DNA of 64,000 bases, taken from the NCBI RefSeq assembly GCF_018881775.1, contig NZ_JACVPR010000001.1, forward strand, positions 186,001 through 250,000. Direction: 5' to 3'. How positions within the stretch are numbered: position 1 is the stretch's first letter; every line of letters begins with the position of its first letter. Of the stretch, positions 54,127 through 62,583 are shown piece by piece. The notes beneath the pieces were generated by a model. The model did no database searches, was not told where the DNA came from, and saw only the letters and a list, made by a program, of their open reading frames with translations. The position numbers were made by a program, and so were the translations under genes. The DNA is from Polynucleobacter sp. MWH-Loch1C5. Lineage in GTDB: Bacteria; Pseudomonadota; Gammaproteobacteria; Burkholderiales; Burkholderiaceae.

Positions 54127-55070
54127 AAAATACAGGGCCTTATGTGCAGTGGATTTTGCTAGCGCTTTTATTGCTGGCACCGTTTCAAGATTTCATCTAC
54201 ATCATCTTTTTGATGAAGGTCTTGTGTTTTGCTTTGTTCGCTTGCGCGTTTAATTTATTGTTGGGGTACACCGGCTTACTCTCCTTTGGCCATGCTGCTT
54301 TCTTTGGTGGTGCCGCCTATATCTCTTCGCACGTATGTAAAGAGTGGGGTTGGACTCCTGAACTCGGTATTCTGGCTGGTATGGTCTATGCCGGGGTGAC
54401 CGGTTATATCGTTGGCTCTCTTGCGATTCGTCGCCAAGGTATTTACTTTGCCATGATCACCCTAGCACTATCCCAGTTGATCTTCTTCTTAGCCTTGCAA
54501 TTACCCTTCACCAAAGGTGAAGACGGTATCCAAGGGGTACCCCGCGGTCACTTTTTAGGTCTCATTAATTTATCTGATGACATCAGCATGTATTACTTTG
54601 TCCTGGCTATTTTTGTGGCAGGCTTTGTCTTAATTCAGAGAACGATTCACTCACCTTTTGGACAAGTACTTAAATCTATTCGCGAAAACGAACCACGAGC
54701 CATTTCATTAGGCTATGACGTGGCTAAGTTCAAATTACTCGCTTTTGTAATTTCCGCCACTATTGCTGGTATGGCAGGATCTACCAAATCTTTGGTCTTC
54801 CAACTAGCAAGTCTCACTGATGTGCACTGGCACATGTCTGGAGAAGTCGTTCTGATGACTATTCTGGGTGGTATCGGCACAGTTTTAGGTCCTATCGTAG
54901 GTGCGACGGTGGTGGTGGGTCTACAAAATTACTTGGCCGGTATTGGCTCATTTAGCACCATCGTTCTTGGTGCCATTTTTGTGATTTGCGTCTTAGCATT
55001 TCGTCGCGGTATTGTGGGTGAAATCCAAGAATTGTGGAATCGCAAAAATCAATCTAAAGCCTCTTCATAA
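54123..55070 (+). CDS. ABC transporter permease, LivM type
   Basis: The 315-residue inner-membrane protein has AFNLLLGYTGLLSFGHAAFFGGAAYI, the coupling loop SIRENEPRAISLGYDVAKFKLLAFVISA, and LGGIGTVLGPIVGATVVVGLQNYL, all typical of LivM. It is the last gene of the importer operon. Strong hairpins follow at 55078-55130. Confidence 0.92.
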   Translation: MKNTGPYVQWILLALLLLAPFQDFIYIIFLMKVLCFALFACAFNLLLGYTGLLSFGHAAFFGGAAYISSHVCKEWGWTPELGILAGMVYAGVTGYIVGSLAIRRQGIYFAMITLALSQLIFFLALQLPFTKGEDGIQGVPRGHFLGLINLSDDISMYYFVLAIFVAGFVLIQRTIHSPFGQVLKSIRENEPRAISLGYDVAKFKLLAFVISATIAGMAGSTKSLVFQLASLTDVHWHMSGEVVLMTILGGIGTVLGPIVGATVVVGLQNYLAGIGSFSTIVLGAIFVICVLAFRRGIVGEIQELWNRKNQSKASS

Positions 55071-55077
55071 ACAGTCT

Positions 55078-55104
55078 CTAGTCCCCATGCTTGCATGGGG
55101 CTAG
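55078..55104 (+). terminator. Strong hairpin at the end of the importer operon
   Basis: CTAG-T-CCCCATGC (55078-55090) pairs with GCATGGGG-CTAG (55093-55104) around a 2-base TT gap (so the loop opens to 4 or more), with one bulged T. No T-run follows on the plus strand, so it may mark a processed 3' end rather than a classical intrinsic terminator. Confidence 0.5.
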
Positions 55105-55105
55105 T

Positions 55106-55130
55106 AAAAAAAATGGCAGCCGAAGCTGCC
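55106..55130 (-). terminator. Intrinsic terminator of the aminotransferase gene
   Basis: On the minus strand GGCAGC TTCG GCTGCC (55130-55115) is a 6-bp GC stem capped by the stable UUCG tetraloop, followed by A and eight T (55113-55106). It is about 60 bases after the aminotransferase stop. Confidence 0.85.
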
Positions 55131-55190
55131 TAACGCGTACGTCAAAATTAGATTGGCTCTGTTGTTTGTCTCCTCCGGCCCTTGACTGAA

Positions 55191-56378
55191 TTACGCTTGT
55201 AAAACTTCCTGTGCGGCCAATACACCGCTGCCCTTGAGCTGAATACCAAAGGCCTTCATGCCCATCTCGCAGCCGCTCAATGCGCCTAATAAGGCTAGCT
55301 CATTACACTCGCCTAAGTGACCAATACGATACATGCGGCCCTTAACCTTGCCTAAGCCAGTACCCAAAGATAAGTTGTAACGCTCATGGATGAGCTTACG
55401 CAACTGATCAGCATCCACCCCCTCAGGCGTCACCACACCCGTTAAAACGGGTGAGTAAACCGCAGGGTCTTGACATTGAATCTCCAAACCCCAAGCTTGC
55501 ACTGCTGCACGGCATGCCTTGGCTAAACGCTGGTGGCGCGCAAAAACTTGATCTAAACCCTCTGTGAGAATCATGTCCATGGCCTCATGCAAACCATAGA
55601 GCAAATTGGTGGCTGGGGTAGATGGCCAATAGCCCGTTTTATTAGATTCTAAAATTTCGTCCCAAGCCCAGAATGCTTTGGGTAACTTAGCAGTTTTGCT
55701 GGCCTCGATGGCACGTGGGGATAAAGCGTTAAAACCCAAACCAGGGGGCAACATCAACCCTTTTTGTGAACCACTGACTGTCACATCTACGCCCCACTCG
55801 TCGTGCCTGAAGTCTGCAGAGGCTAAACCAGAAATCGTATCCACCATCAAAAGAGCTGGATGCTTGGCTGCGTCAATCGCCTTTCTTACCGCTGCAATAT
55901 TAGAAGTCACACCCGTGGAAGTTTCATTGTGAACGACGCACACTGCCTTAATTTGATGTTGTGTATCCGCTTTGAGTCGCTCTTCAATTTTGGCGGCATC
56001 CACACCATAGCGCCAACCTTCAGCACCTGGCATACCTAAAAATTCTGTTTTTAAACCCAGTCTATCTGCGAGTTTTTTCCACAAAGTAGCAAATTGACCG
56101 GTCTCATACATTAAGACCAAATCACCAGGCGATAAGGTATTGACCAAGGCACCTTCCCAGGCGCCTGTTCCTGATGATGGATAAATAATCACAGGGTGCT
56201 TGGTTTTGAAGATCTTCTGGATATCGCTCAATATTTTTAGACCCAACTCCCCAAACTCAGGACCACGATGGTCGATGGTTTGGAAACTAATGGCACGCAA
56301 AACACGAGCAGGTACAGGGCTTGGGCCTGGGATGTGTAAAAAATGGCGGCCGGATGCGTGATTGTCTAATTTGAGCAT
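55191..56378 (-). CDS. Class V aminotransferase, serine-glyoxylate/alanine-glyoxylate type
   Basis: The 395-residue pyridoxal-phosphate enzyme has HFLHIPGPSPVPARVL and DHRGPEFGELG at the start, and YPSSGTGAWEGALVN. VCVVHNETSTGVTSNI and the lysine in TVSGSQKGLMLPPGLGF (Lys206) follow. This is the SgaA/AGXT pattern: transamination of glyoxylate to glycine with serine or alanine as donor. It is divergent from gntR and shares its operator region, so it is probably controlled with the oxidoreductase operon. The best fit is glyoxylate disposal, but the donor is not known. Confidence 0.88.
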   Translation of the reverse strand: MLKLDNHASGRHFLHIPGPSPVPARVLRAISFQTIDHRGPEFGELGLKILSDIQKIFKTKHPVIIYPSSGTGAWEGALVNTLSPGDLVLMYETGQFATLWKKLADRLGLKTEFLGMPGAEGWRYGVDAAKIEERLKADTQHQIKAVCVVHNETSTGVTSNIAAVRKAIDAAKHPALLMVDTISGLASADFRHDEWGVDVTVSGSQKGLMLPPGLGFNALSPRAIEASKTAKLPKAFWAWDEILESNKTGYWPSTPATNLLYGLHEAMDMILTEGLDQVFARHQRLAKACRAAVQAWGLEIQCQDPAVYSPVLTGVVTPEGVDADQLRKLIHERYNLSLGTGLGKVKGRMYRIGHLGECNELALLGALSGCEMGMKAFGIQLKGSGVLAAQEVLQA

Positions 56379-56432
56379 AGTGATAGTCTCTCTCGGTTGT
56401 TATTTGTAGAAATATTAAACCATTTTTCTTTT

Positions 56433-56441
56433 TTGTATGCA
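56433..56441. promoter_or_regulatory. TTGTATGCA half-site in the aminotransferase promoter
   Basis: TTGTATGCA here repeats the half-site of the 56519-56548 inverted repeat. On the minus strand it covers TTGCAT, a plausible -35 with TTTAAT 17 bases later, upstream of the aminotransferase start. Confidence 0.5.
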
Positions 56442-56467
56442 AAAAATATGATTAGGAATTAACCCTA

Positions 56468-56485
56468 TAGTGGTAAATACCACTA
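56468..56485. promoter_or_regulatory. TAGTGGTA-AA-TACCACTA palindrome, candidate GntR/FCD operator
   Basis: This is an 18-base perfect palindrome midway in the 198-base divergent gap. TGGT...ACCA is the core read by several FadR-subfamily GntR proteins, though usually with a 3-base centre; here it is 4. Confidence 0.55.
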
Positions 56486-56518
56486 AATATAGCGTGTTTT
56501 AGGGCTTTCTAAAAAGAA

Positions 56519-56548
56519 TTGTATGCAGTATATTAAGAATGCATACAA
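56519..56548. promoter_or_regulatory. TTGTATGCA-N12-TGCATACAA inverted repeat over the gntR promoter
   Basis: Two perfect 9-base inverted half-sites flank TATATT (56529-56534), a likely -10 of gntR, 28 bases before its start codon. The layout fits autorepression by the GntR/FCD protein. Confidence 0.65.
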
Positions 56549-56576
56549 AATTGTCGATAAGTGAGAATTTCCAGTC

Positions 56577-57275
56577 ATGGCTGCCATTATTCCGATTTCT
56601 TCTGAGCTCAATGCCCAAAACTTGCATGAAATGACCTTTCAAAAGCTACGCAATATGCTTGTCGAGGGTCAAATTGCACCAGGAAGCAAACTCAATGAAC
56701 GTGAATTAGCGGAACAATTGTGCGTTTCTCGTACCCCAATTCGTGAGGCAATACGTCGTTTAGCTGCGGATGGCTTAGTCGAACTGATTGCCAATCGCGG
56801 TGCAATTGCCGTCAAACTCGATCGTGAAGATATTCTGAACACCTTTGATGTGATTGCTAATTTAGAGGGTTTTTCAGGAGAATTAGCCGTACAAAATATT
56901 ACGGTAGAACAGTTAACAGAGCTAGAAGCCACTCACTACGAAATGTTGGCTCAGCATGCGCGTAAAGATCTGTCGAACTATTACCGCCTTAATCTAAAGA
57001 TTCACCACCTCATCAATCAGGCTGCCAACAATCCGGTTCTGACTCGCTTGTATCAACAAGTGAATGCGCGTATTGAGGCTTTGCGCTTCAAATCAAACCA
57101 AGATGAACACAAGTGGCAAAAAGCGATTGAAGAACATCAAGAAATGATCGACGCCCTTAAGGCACGCGACACACAACGTATGCGTGCCGTAATGCAGTCT
57201 CATGTGATGAACAAACGCGATGTAGTGTTGGCCCTATTAGATACAGAAAACTTCAGCATTGCTCAACAATCATGA
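56577..57275 (+). CDS. GntR-family regulator with FCD ligand domain (FadR subfamily)
   Basis: The 232-residue protein has an N-terminal winged helix (HEMTFQKLRNMLVEGQIAPGSKLNERELAEQLCVSRTPIREAIRRLAADGLVEL). An all-helical FCD domain follows, with metal/ligand histidines in LNLKIHHLINQAANN and MQSHVMNKRD. Such regulators respond to organic acids. It overlaps the oxidoreductase gene by 4 bases and lies divergent to the aminotransferase, so it probably controls both. Confidence 0.92.
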   Translation: MAAIIPISSELNAQNLHEMTFQKLRNMLVEGQIAPGSKLNERELAEQLCVSRTPIREAIRRLAADGLVELIANRGAIAVKLDREDILNTFDVIANLEGFSGELAVQNITVEQLTELEATHYEMLAQHARKDLSNYYRLNLKIHHLINQAANNPVLTRLYQQVNARIEALRFKSNQDEHKWQKAIEEHQEMIDALKARDTQRMRAVMQSHVMNKRDVVLALLDTENFSIAQQS

Positions 57276-60200
57276 ACAAACTTTACGAACCGATTACCGA
57301 TCAACAAGCACAAGTCCAAGCCTTAGCCCTTCGCCTCAAAAAAGAAACTCAAGGCGAGGTTTTACTCGATACGCCATCGCGTGGCCGTTATGCGACTGAT
57401 GCCTCGATTTACCAGGCTCTTCCTTTAGCCGTCTTTATTCCTAAGAGTGCTGCAGATATCGAAACCGCCATTCATTTGGCGCGCGAGCACAGCATACCGA
57501 TTCTGCCGCGCGGGGGTGGCACCAGTCAGTGCGGTCAAACGACCGGCGCAGCGCTCGTGATCGACAATACAAAACATATTCGGCAAATCGTTGATCTCAA
57601 CCTCGAGCAAGGCTATGTCGATGTTGAACCCGGCATTGTTTTAGATCATCTCAATGCAGCACTCAAAAAACATCAAGTATGGTTCCCCGTCGATGTATCC
57701 ACGGCAGCACAAGCCACTATCGGCGGTATGGCTGGCAATAACTCTTGCGGCAGTCGCTCAATTGCCTATGGCAATATGGTCCATAACGTTTTAGGTATCG
57801 AAGCCTGGCTTGCTAGCGGCCAATCCCATTGGTTTGGTCCGATGAGCAAGGCTCAAGGCCGCCCTCTTGAAATTGGTCAATTTGTTGCCGATTTAGCCAC
57901 TCGACTCCAACCTGAAATTGAAGAAAAATGGCCTAAAGTAATGCGTCGCGTTGCAGGTTATAACCTCGACATCTTCAATAATCAAAGTGAGCGACCTTAT
58001 ACCAGCGATGGTCAAGTGAACCTAGCTCATCTACTGGTCGGTAGTGAAGGATCCTTATCAGTCTATAAAAAACTTCGCTTGAAACTCGCCGAGCTACCGC
58101 GTCATAAAACTTTAGGGGTAGTGAATTTTGCCAGCTTCTATGACGCGATGGATAGCGCCCAGCATATTGTGAAGTTAGGGCCTTGCGCTGTGGAACTCGT
58201 CGATCGCACGATGATTGATTTATCGCGCAATAATCCGGCCTTCCGCTCAGTGATTGAAACTGCCCTCGTGAACCCTCAAGGAAAAACACCTGAGGCGATT
58301 TTGCTGGTTGAATTTGCCGGCTCTGATTTAGCGAGCCTGGAAAGAAAAGTGAAAGATCTCGTTGCCTTGATGTCAGATCTTGGTCAAGCTGATAGCGTAG
58401 TAGAGATGCTCCATCCAGAGATGCAAAAGAATCTCTGGGAAGTTCGTAAAGCAGGTCTGAACATCATGATGAGCTTAAAAGGCGATGGCAAGCCTGTCAG
58501 CTTCATCGAAGACTGTGCAGTCCCCTTGCCCAATTTGGCTGAGTACACCTCAGCACTGACAGAAGTATTTGCAAAATACGGTTCGCGCGGCACTTGGTAT
58601 GCCCATGCCTCCGTAGGCACCTTACACGTGCGCCCTATTTTGGATATGCGCCGTGACGGCGCACAGAAAATGCGTGCCATCGCTGAAGAAGCTGCTGAAT
58701 TAGTCCGTCGTTATAAAGGCGCCTACAGCGGTGAACATGGTGACGGCCTCTGTCGTGGCGAATGGATTGAATGGCAATTTGGCGAGCACATCACCAAAGC
58801 ATTTGCCCAAATCAAACACTATATGGATCCAAGTAACTTGCTGAACCCCGGCAAGATTATTAATCCACCGCGCATGGATGATGCACGCTACTTTAGATTT
58901 TCTCCACAATACCGCGTCATACCACTGCAGACCTCGTTAGATTGGTCACAGTGGAATGTGCAAAATGATCCAGTGACCGAAGAGACCACAGCACCAGGTA
59001 CCGGCGGCGATCCTGCACTCGGTTTTGCTAAGGCCGTGGAGATGTGTAATAACAACGGTCACTGTCGTAAGTTTGATGCCGGCACGATGTGCCCTAGCTA
59101 TCGCGTTACACGCGATGAAAAGCATCTCACTCGCGGCCGTGCCAATACCTTGCGACTCGCACTCTCCAATCAATTAGATCGTCCTGGCATGGATGGCTTC
59201 TTAGCTCCTGAAGTCAAAGAAGCTTTTGATTTATGTGTGAGTTGCAAAGGCTGTAAGCGCGAGTGCCCTACCGGCGTGGATATGGCTAAGATGAAGATTG
59301 AATATCTAAGCCACTACAAGAAAAAACATGGCTGGTCATTACGCGATCGAGCGATTGCTTATTTACCGAAGTACTCGCATTGGATTGCCGACATCCCTGG
59401 CTTGGCACATGCTCTCAATTGGTGCAACCAAAGTCCACTACTCAAGAAACTAGGTGAAAAATTACTCGGCTTCTCAGCCAAACGTAGCTTACCTAGCTGG
59501 CGTCGTGACACGATCTGGCGTGAAACGCTGGGTAGTAGCCTAGAAAACTTATTAAGTTCTGACAAACCTGTGGTTTTATGGGCAGATACTTTCAATGGCT
59601 CATTTGAAACGGAGAACCTACGCAGCGCTGTACGTGTTTTAGAGGCAGCGGGCTACTGTGTATATATCCCCAAGAAGAATAATGGCCACTACTGTTGTGG
59701 TCGAACTTATTTAGCGAGCGGCATGGTCGATCGGGCTAAAGCGTCTGCACAAGAGCTCGTGCAAGCCTTCAGTACTTTTAGCTCAAGAAATATCCCAGTG
59801 ATTGGCCTAGAACCTTCTTGCATACTCAGTTTACGAGATGAGTTTTTGGTCATGGGCCTCGGTTCTCCTGCTGAAAAGTTAGCTGCAGTGAGCCAAACTT
59901 TTGAAGAGTTTTTAAGTAAAGAGTATGAGGCAGGTCGGTTTATGCCGCAATTAAAGCCAGCGAGTCAAAACTTTTTATTGCATGGTCACTGCCATCAAAA
60001 ATCGTTTGATGCCGTCAAACCCATCATACGTCTGCTGCAATTAATCCCAGAAGCCAAGGTGCAAATGATTGAAAGCTCCTGTTGCGGTATGGCTGGTAGC
60101 TTTGGCTATGAAGCTGAACATTTTGACTTATCGATGCAAATGGCTGAACTGAATTTATTGCCCGCTATTCGTCAAGCGCCTGATGCTCTTTTAATTGCAG

Positions 60201-60292
60201 ATGGCTCTAGCTGTCGTCATCAAATTCAAGATGGTGTTGAGCGTCAAGCGTGGCATGTAGCACAAGTATTAGAAAAGCATTTAGCGCATTAA
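57272..60292 (+). CDS. FAD-linked oxidase with iron-sulphur and CCG domains (YdiJ/D-2-hydroxyacid dehydrogenase-like)
   Basis: This 1006-residue fusion has three parts. An FAD_binding_4 domain (PRGGGTSQCGQTTGAALVID, GGMAGNNSCGSRSIAYGNM) is followed by an FAD-oxidase C domain (SGEHGDGLCRGEW, NPGKIINPP). Next comes a two-cluster ferredoxin part (CNNNGHCRKFDAGTMCPSY; CVSCKGCKRECPTG). Two CCG-type segments follow (HYCCGRTYLASGM; SSCCGMAGSFGYEAEH). Architecture and length are as in E. coli YdiJ, a D-2-hydroxyglutarate dehydrogenase, and related D-lactate/glycolate dehydrogenases. It oxidises a 2-hydroxyacid at the membrane; the substrate is not identifiable, so no symbol is given. Confidence 0.88.
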   Translation: MNKLYEPITDQQAQVQALALRLKKETQGEVLLDTPSRGRYATDASIYQALPLAVFIPKSAADIETAIHLAREHSIPILPRGGGTSQCGQTTGAALVIDNTKHIRQIVDLNLEQGYVDVEPGIVLDHLNAALKKHQVWFPVDVSTAAQATIGGMAGNNSCGSRSIAYGNMVHNVLGIEAWLASGQSHWFGPMSKAQGRPLEIGQFVADLATRLQPEIEEKWPKVMRRVAGYNLDIFNNQSERPYTSDGQVNLAHLLVGSEGSLSVYKKLRLKLAELPRHKTLGVVNFASFYDAMDSAQHIVKLGPCAVELVDRTMIDLSRNNPAFRSVIETALVNPQGKTPEAILLVEFAGSDLASLERKVKDLVALMSDLGQADSVVEMLHPEMQKNLWEVRKAGLNIMMSLKGDGKPVSFIEDCAVPLPNLAEYTSALTEVFAKYGSRGTWYAHASVGTLHVRPILDMRRDGAQKMRAIAEEAAELVRRYKGAYSGEHGDGLCRGEWIEWQFGEHITKAFAQIKHYMDPSNLLNPGKIINPPRMDDARYFRFSPQYRVIPLQTSLDWSQWNVQNDPVTEETTAPGTGGDPALGFAKAVEMCNNNGHCRKFDAGTMCPSYRVTRDEKHLTRGRANTLRLALSNQLDRPGMDGFLAPEVKEAFDLCVSCKGCKRECPTGVDMAKMKIEYLSHYKKKHGWSLRDRAIAYLPKYSHWIADIPGLAHALNWCNQSPLLKKLGEKLLGFSAKRSLPSWRRDTIWRETLGSSLENLLSSDKPVVLWADTFNGSFETENLRSAVRVLEAAGYCVYIPKKNNGHYCCGRTYLASGMVDRAKASAQELVQAFSTFSSRNIPVIGLEPSCILSLRDEFLVMGLGSPAEKLAAVSQTFEEFLSKEYEAGRFMPQLKPASQNFLLHGHCHQKSFDAVKPIIRLLQLIPEAKVQMIESSCCGMAGSFGYEAEHFDLSMQMAELNLLPAIRQAPDALLIADGSSCRHQIQDGVERQAWHVAQVLEKHLAH

Positions 60293-60352
60293 TGTTGTTG
60301 TTATGTAGTTTTGCAAGCAGTGAAAGGTTCATTTACCAATAAGGAGGAGAGC

Positions 60353-61342
60353 ATGAACACACGTCGCAAATTACTCGTCGCAGGATCGATCCTGGCAGCA
60401 GGATCATTAATGAATGTCCCGGTGATGGCTCAAAGTGGTGCTTGGCCCAACAAGCCGATTAGAGCCTTAGTCGGTTTTGCACCCGGCGGTGGCACAGATA
60501 TCGTGGCCCGCGCACTAGCCCCCAAAATGGGTGAGGTATTAGGACAATCCATCGTGGTCGAAAACCGCGCAGGTGCTGCCGGCACAATTGCCGCTGACAC
60601 TATTGCCAAACTACCCCCTGATGGCTACAACCTGCTGATTGGCCACTCCAACTCAAATGCGATTTCACCATTCGTGTTGCCTAAGATTGGTTATAACCCA
60701 GGCACAGATTTCACACCCATTACCTATATTGGTTACGTACCGAACGTACTCGTTGTGCATCCTTCAGTACCCGCCAATAGCGTTGAAGAATTAATTAAGT
60801 TAGCCAAGAGCAAGCCTGGTCAGCTGACATACGGATCATCAGGTATCGGTAGTACACAACATTTGGCTGGCGCACTTTTCTCGAAGATTGCAGGTGTGCA
60901 AATGAACCACATTCCCTACAAAGGTAGTGGTCAGGCCATCGTTGACTTGCTCGCAGGTCAAATCAATATGAACTTTGACACCATGCCACCGGTCTTGGAA
61001 CATATTCGTAGTGGCAAGCTCAAAGCCTTGGCGATTTCAACACCGAAACGCATCCCACAACTACCGAACGTGCCTACTTTTGAAGAAGTCGGCATCAAAG
61101 GGTTTGATGTGACTAACTGGTACTCCGTCATGGGTCCAAAGGGTATGCCAGCAGACATGGTGAATAAGATCGACAAAGCTGTCAAAGCAGCGATGGCCGA
61201 TCCTAAAAATAAGGCGACCTTAGATGCTCAAGGTTTGCAAACCGGTGGCGCTGACAGTCCTGCAGCCTTCGATGCTTTCTTGAAAGCTGAATTGACTAAA
61301 TATCAGCGCCTCGTGAAAGAACTCAACGTGAAAGCGGAGTAA
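60353..61342 (+). CDS. TctC/Bug-type periplasmic solute-binding protein
   Basis: This protein is about 329 residues from ATG 60353, preceded by the perfect ribosome site AAGGAGGAGA; the TTG at 60311 in the track is not needed. It has a signal peptide (LLVAGSILAAGSLMNVPVMAQ), then WPNKPIRALVGFAPGGGTDIVARALA and VVENRAGAAGTIAAD, the Bug-family signatures. Ligands are carboxylates. There is no TctA/TctB membrane pair in the window, as is usual for the many orphan Bug proteins of Burkholderiales. Confidence 0.92.
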   Translation: MNTRRKLLVAGSILAAGSLMNVPVMAQSGAWPNKPIRALVGFAPGGGTDIVARALAPKMGEVLGQSIVVENRAGAAGTIAADTIAKLPPDGYNLLIGHSNSNAISPFVLPKIGYNPGTDFTPITYIGYVPNVLVVHPSVPANSVEELIKLAKSKPGQLTYGSSGIGSTQHLAGALFSKIAGVQMNHIPYKGSGQAIVDLLAGQINMNFDTMPPVLEHIRSGKLKALAISTPKRIPQLPNVPTFEEVGIKGFDVTNWYSVMGPKGMPADMVNKIDKAVKAAMADPKNKATLDAQGLQTGGADSPAAFDAFLKAELTKYQRLVKELNVKAE

Positions 61343-61350
61343 GGCACTGC

Positions 61351-62583
61351 ATGAGCTCAATACCTAGCTCGACTTCACGCCCTCTGCCCTTAGAGGGCGT
61401 GAAGGTCCTTGATATTAGCCAAGTCATGGCAGGTCCCTATTGCTGCATGCTACTCGCGGATATGGGTGCCGATGTCATCAAAATAGAACCTCCAGGCACA
61501 GGAGATCAGACGCGTGGCGCCATGGGTTTCAAGATGAAAGGCCCCGATAGCATGGGCTTTTTGAATATGAACCGAAATAAGCGCAGTATCTCGCTGAATC
61601 TCAAATCTGATGCTGGAAAAAAAATTCTTTTTGAACTCGTTCAAGATGCAGATATCTTGGTGGAGAATTATCGCCCCGGCGTCATGAAAAAATTAGGCGT
61701 AGGTTATGAAGTTCTCTCTGAAATCAACCCGCGTTTAGTGTATGCCAGCATCTCTGGTTTCGGTCAATCCGGACCTTGGGCTGATCGCCCAGGCTTTGAT
61801 CTAATGGCCCAAGCCATGTCTGGAGTGATGGCCATGACGGGCCACGGCGATGGTAAGCCTGTCAAAGCAGGCGTGCCTGTGGCTGATATTGGCTGCGCCC
61901 TCTTTGCGCTCTACGGTGTTTTATCGGCTTACATTGGAGCCCAGAAAACAGGTGTGGGGCAATATATTGATGCCTCCCTATTTGACTCAGCGCTCGCATT
62001 TTCTATTTGGGATACCGCGCAATACTGGGGCACAGGAGAAGCACCTGTGGCTTTGGGTACCGCGAATCGAATGAGCGCACCCTATCAAGCGGTGAAAGCC
62101 CAAGATGGCTATTTTGTGATGGGCGCTACCAATAAAAAACTTTGGGAAAAACTCTGCAAGATTTTAGAGCGAGCAGATCTACTAGAAGATCCACGCTTTA
62201 TAACTATTGCTGATCGCCTAGCCCATCGCGAAGTCCTCATAGAAGAATTAGAAAAAAGTTTTGCTAAAAAGAAATGTGATGTTTGGATTGATGAGTTATT
62301 GTCACAGGGCATTCCTGCAGGCCCCATCTTGGACTATCCGCAGGCTTTTGCCAGTGAACATGGTCAACATCGTCAGATGAAAATGACGATCCCACATCCT
62401 ATCGAAGGCAGCGTTCCGAATATTGGCTTTGCAGTCAAAATGATGGGTACTCCACAACAGGTGCGTCGTCATCCCCCCTTACTCGGCGAACATACCCGGG
62501 AAATTCTTCTAGAAAAAGGGTTGACTGCAGAAGCGATAGAACAATATGAAGCCGCCGGTGCCTTTACACCAGAAAGAGAATAA
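61351..62583 (+). CDS. Class III CoA transferase (CaiB/BaiF family)
   Basis: The 410-residue protein has LEGVKVLDISQVMAGPYCCMLLADMGADVIKIEPP, NRNKRSISLNLKS and ADILVENYRPGVMKKLGVGYE. The catalytic aspartate is in DRPGFDLMAQAMSGVM (Asp150). The enzyme moves CoA between carboxylic acids. It lies 8 bases after the TctC gene and overlaps the crotonase gene by one base (TAATG), so it probably activates the acid that the operon degrades. Confidence 0.93.
   Translation: MSSIPSSTSRPLPLEGVKVLDISQVMAGPYCCMLLADMGADVIKIEPPGTGDQTRGAMGFKMKGPDSMGFLNMNRNKRSISLNLKSDAGKKILFELVQDADILVENYRPGVMKKLGVGYEVLSEINPRLVYASISGFGQSGPWADRPGFDLMAQAMSGVMAMTGHGDGKPVKAGVPVADIGCALFALYGVLSAYIGAQKTGVGQYIDASLFDSALAFSIWDTAQYWGTGEAPVALGTANRMSAPYQAVKAQDGYFVMGATNKKLWEKLCKILERADLLEDPRFITIADRLAHREVLIEELEKSFAKKKCDVWIDELLSQGIPAGPILDYPQAFASEHGQHRQMKMTIPHPIEGSVPNIGFAVKMMGTPQQVRRHPPLLGEHTREILLEKGLTAEAIEQYEAAGAFTPERE

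Noticed and set aside
58384-58680. 98-residue minus ORF inside the FAD/Fe-S oxidoreductase
   Set aside because: It overlaps a fully supported coding region and has no recognisable motif.
60311-60352. Upstream TTG start of the TctC protein in the ORF track
   Set aside because: AAGGAGGAGA directly precedes the ATG at 60353, which also begins a normal signal peptide.
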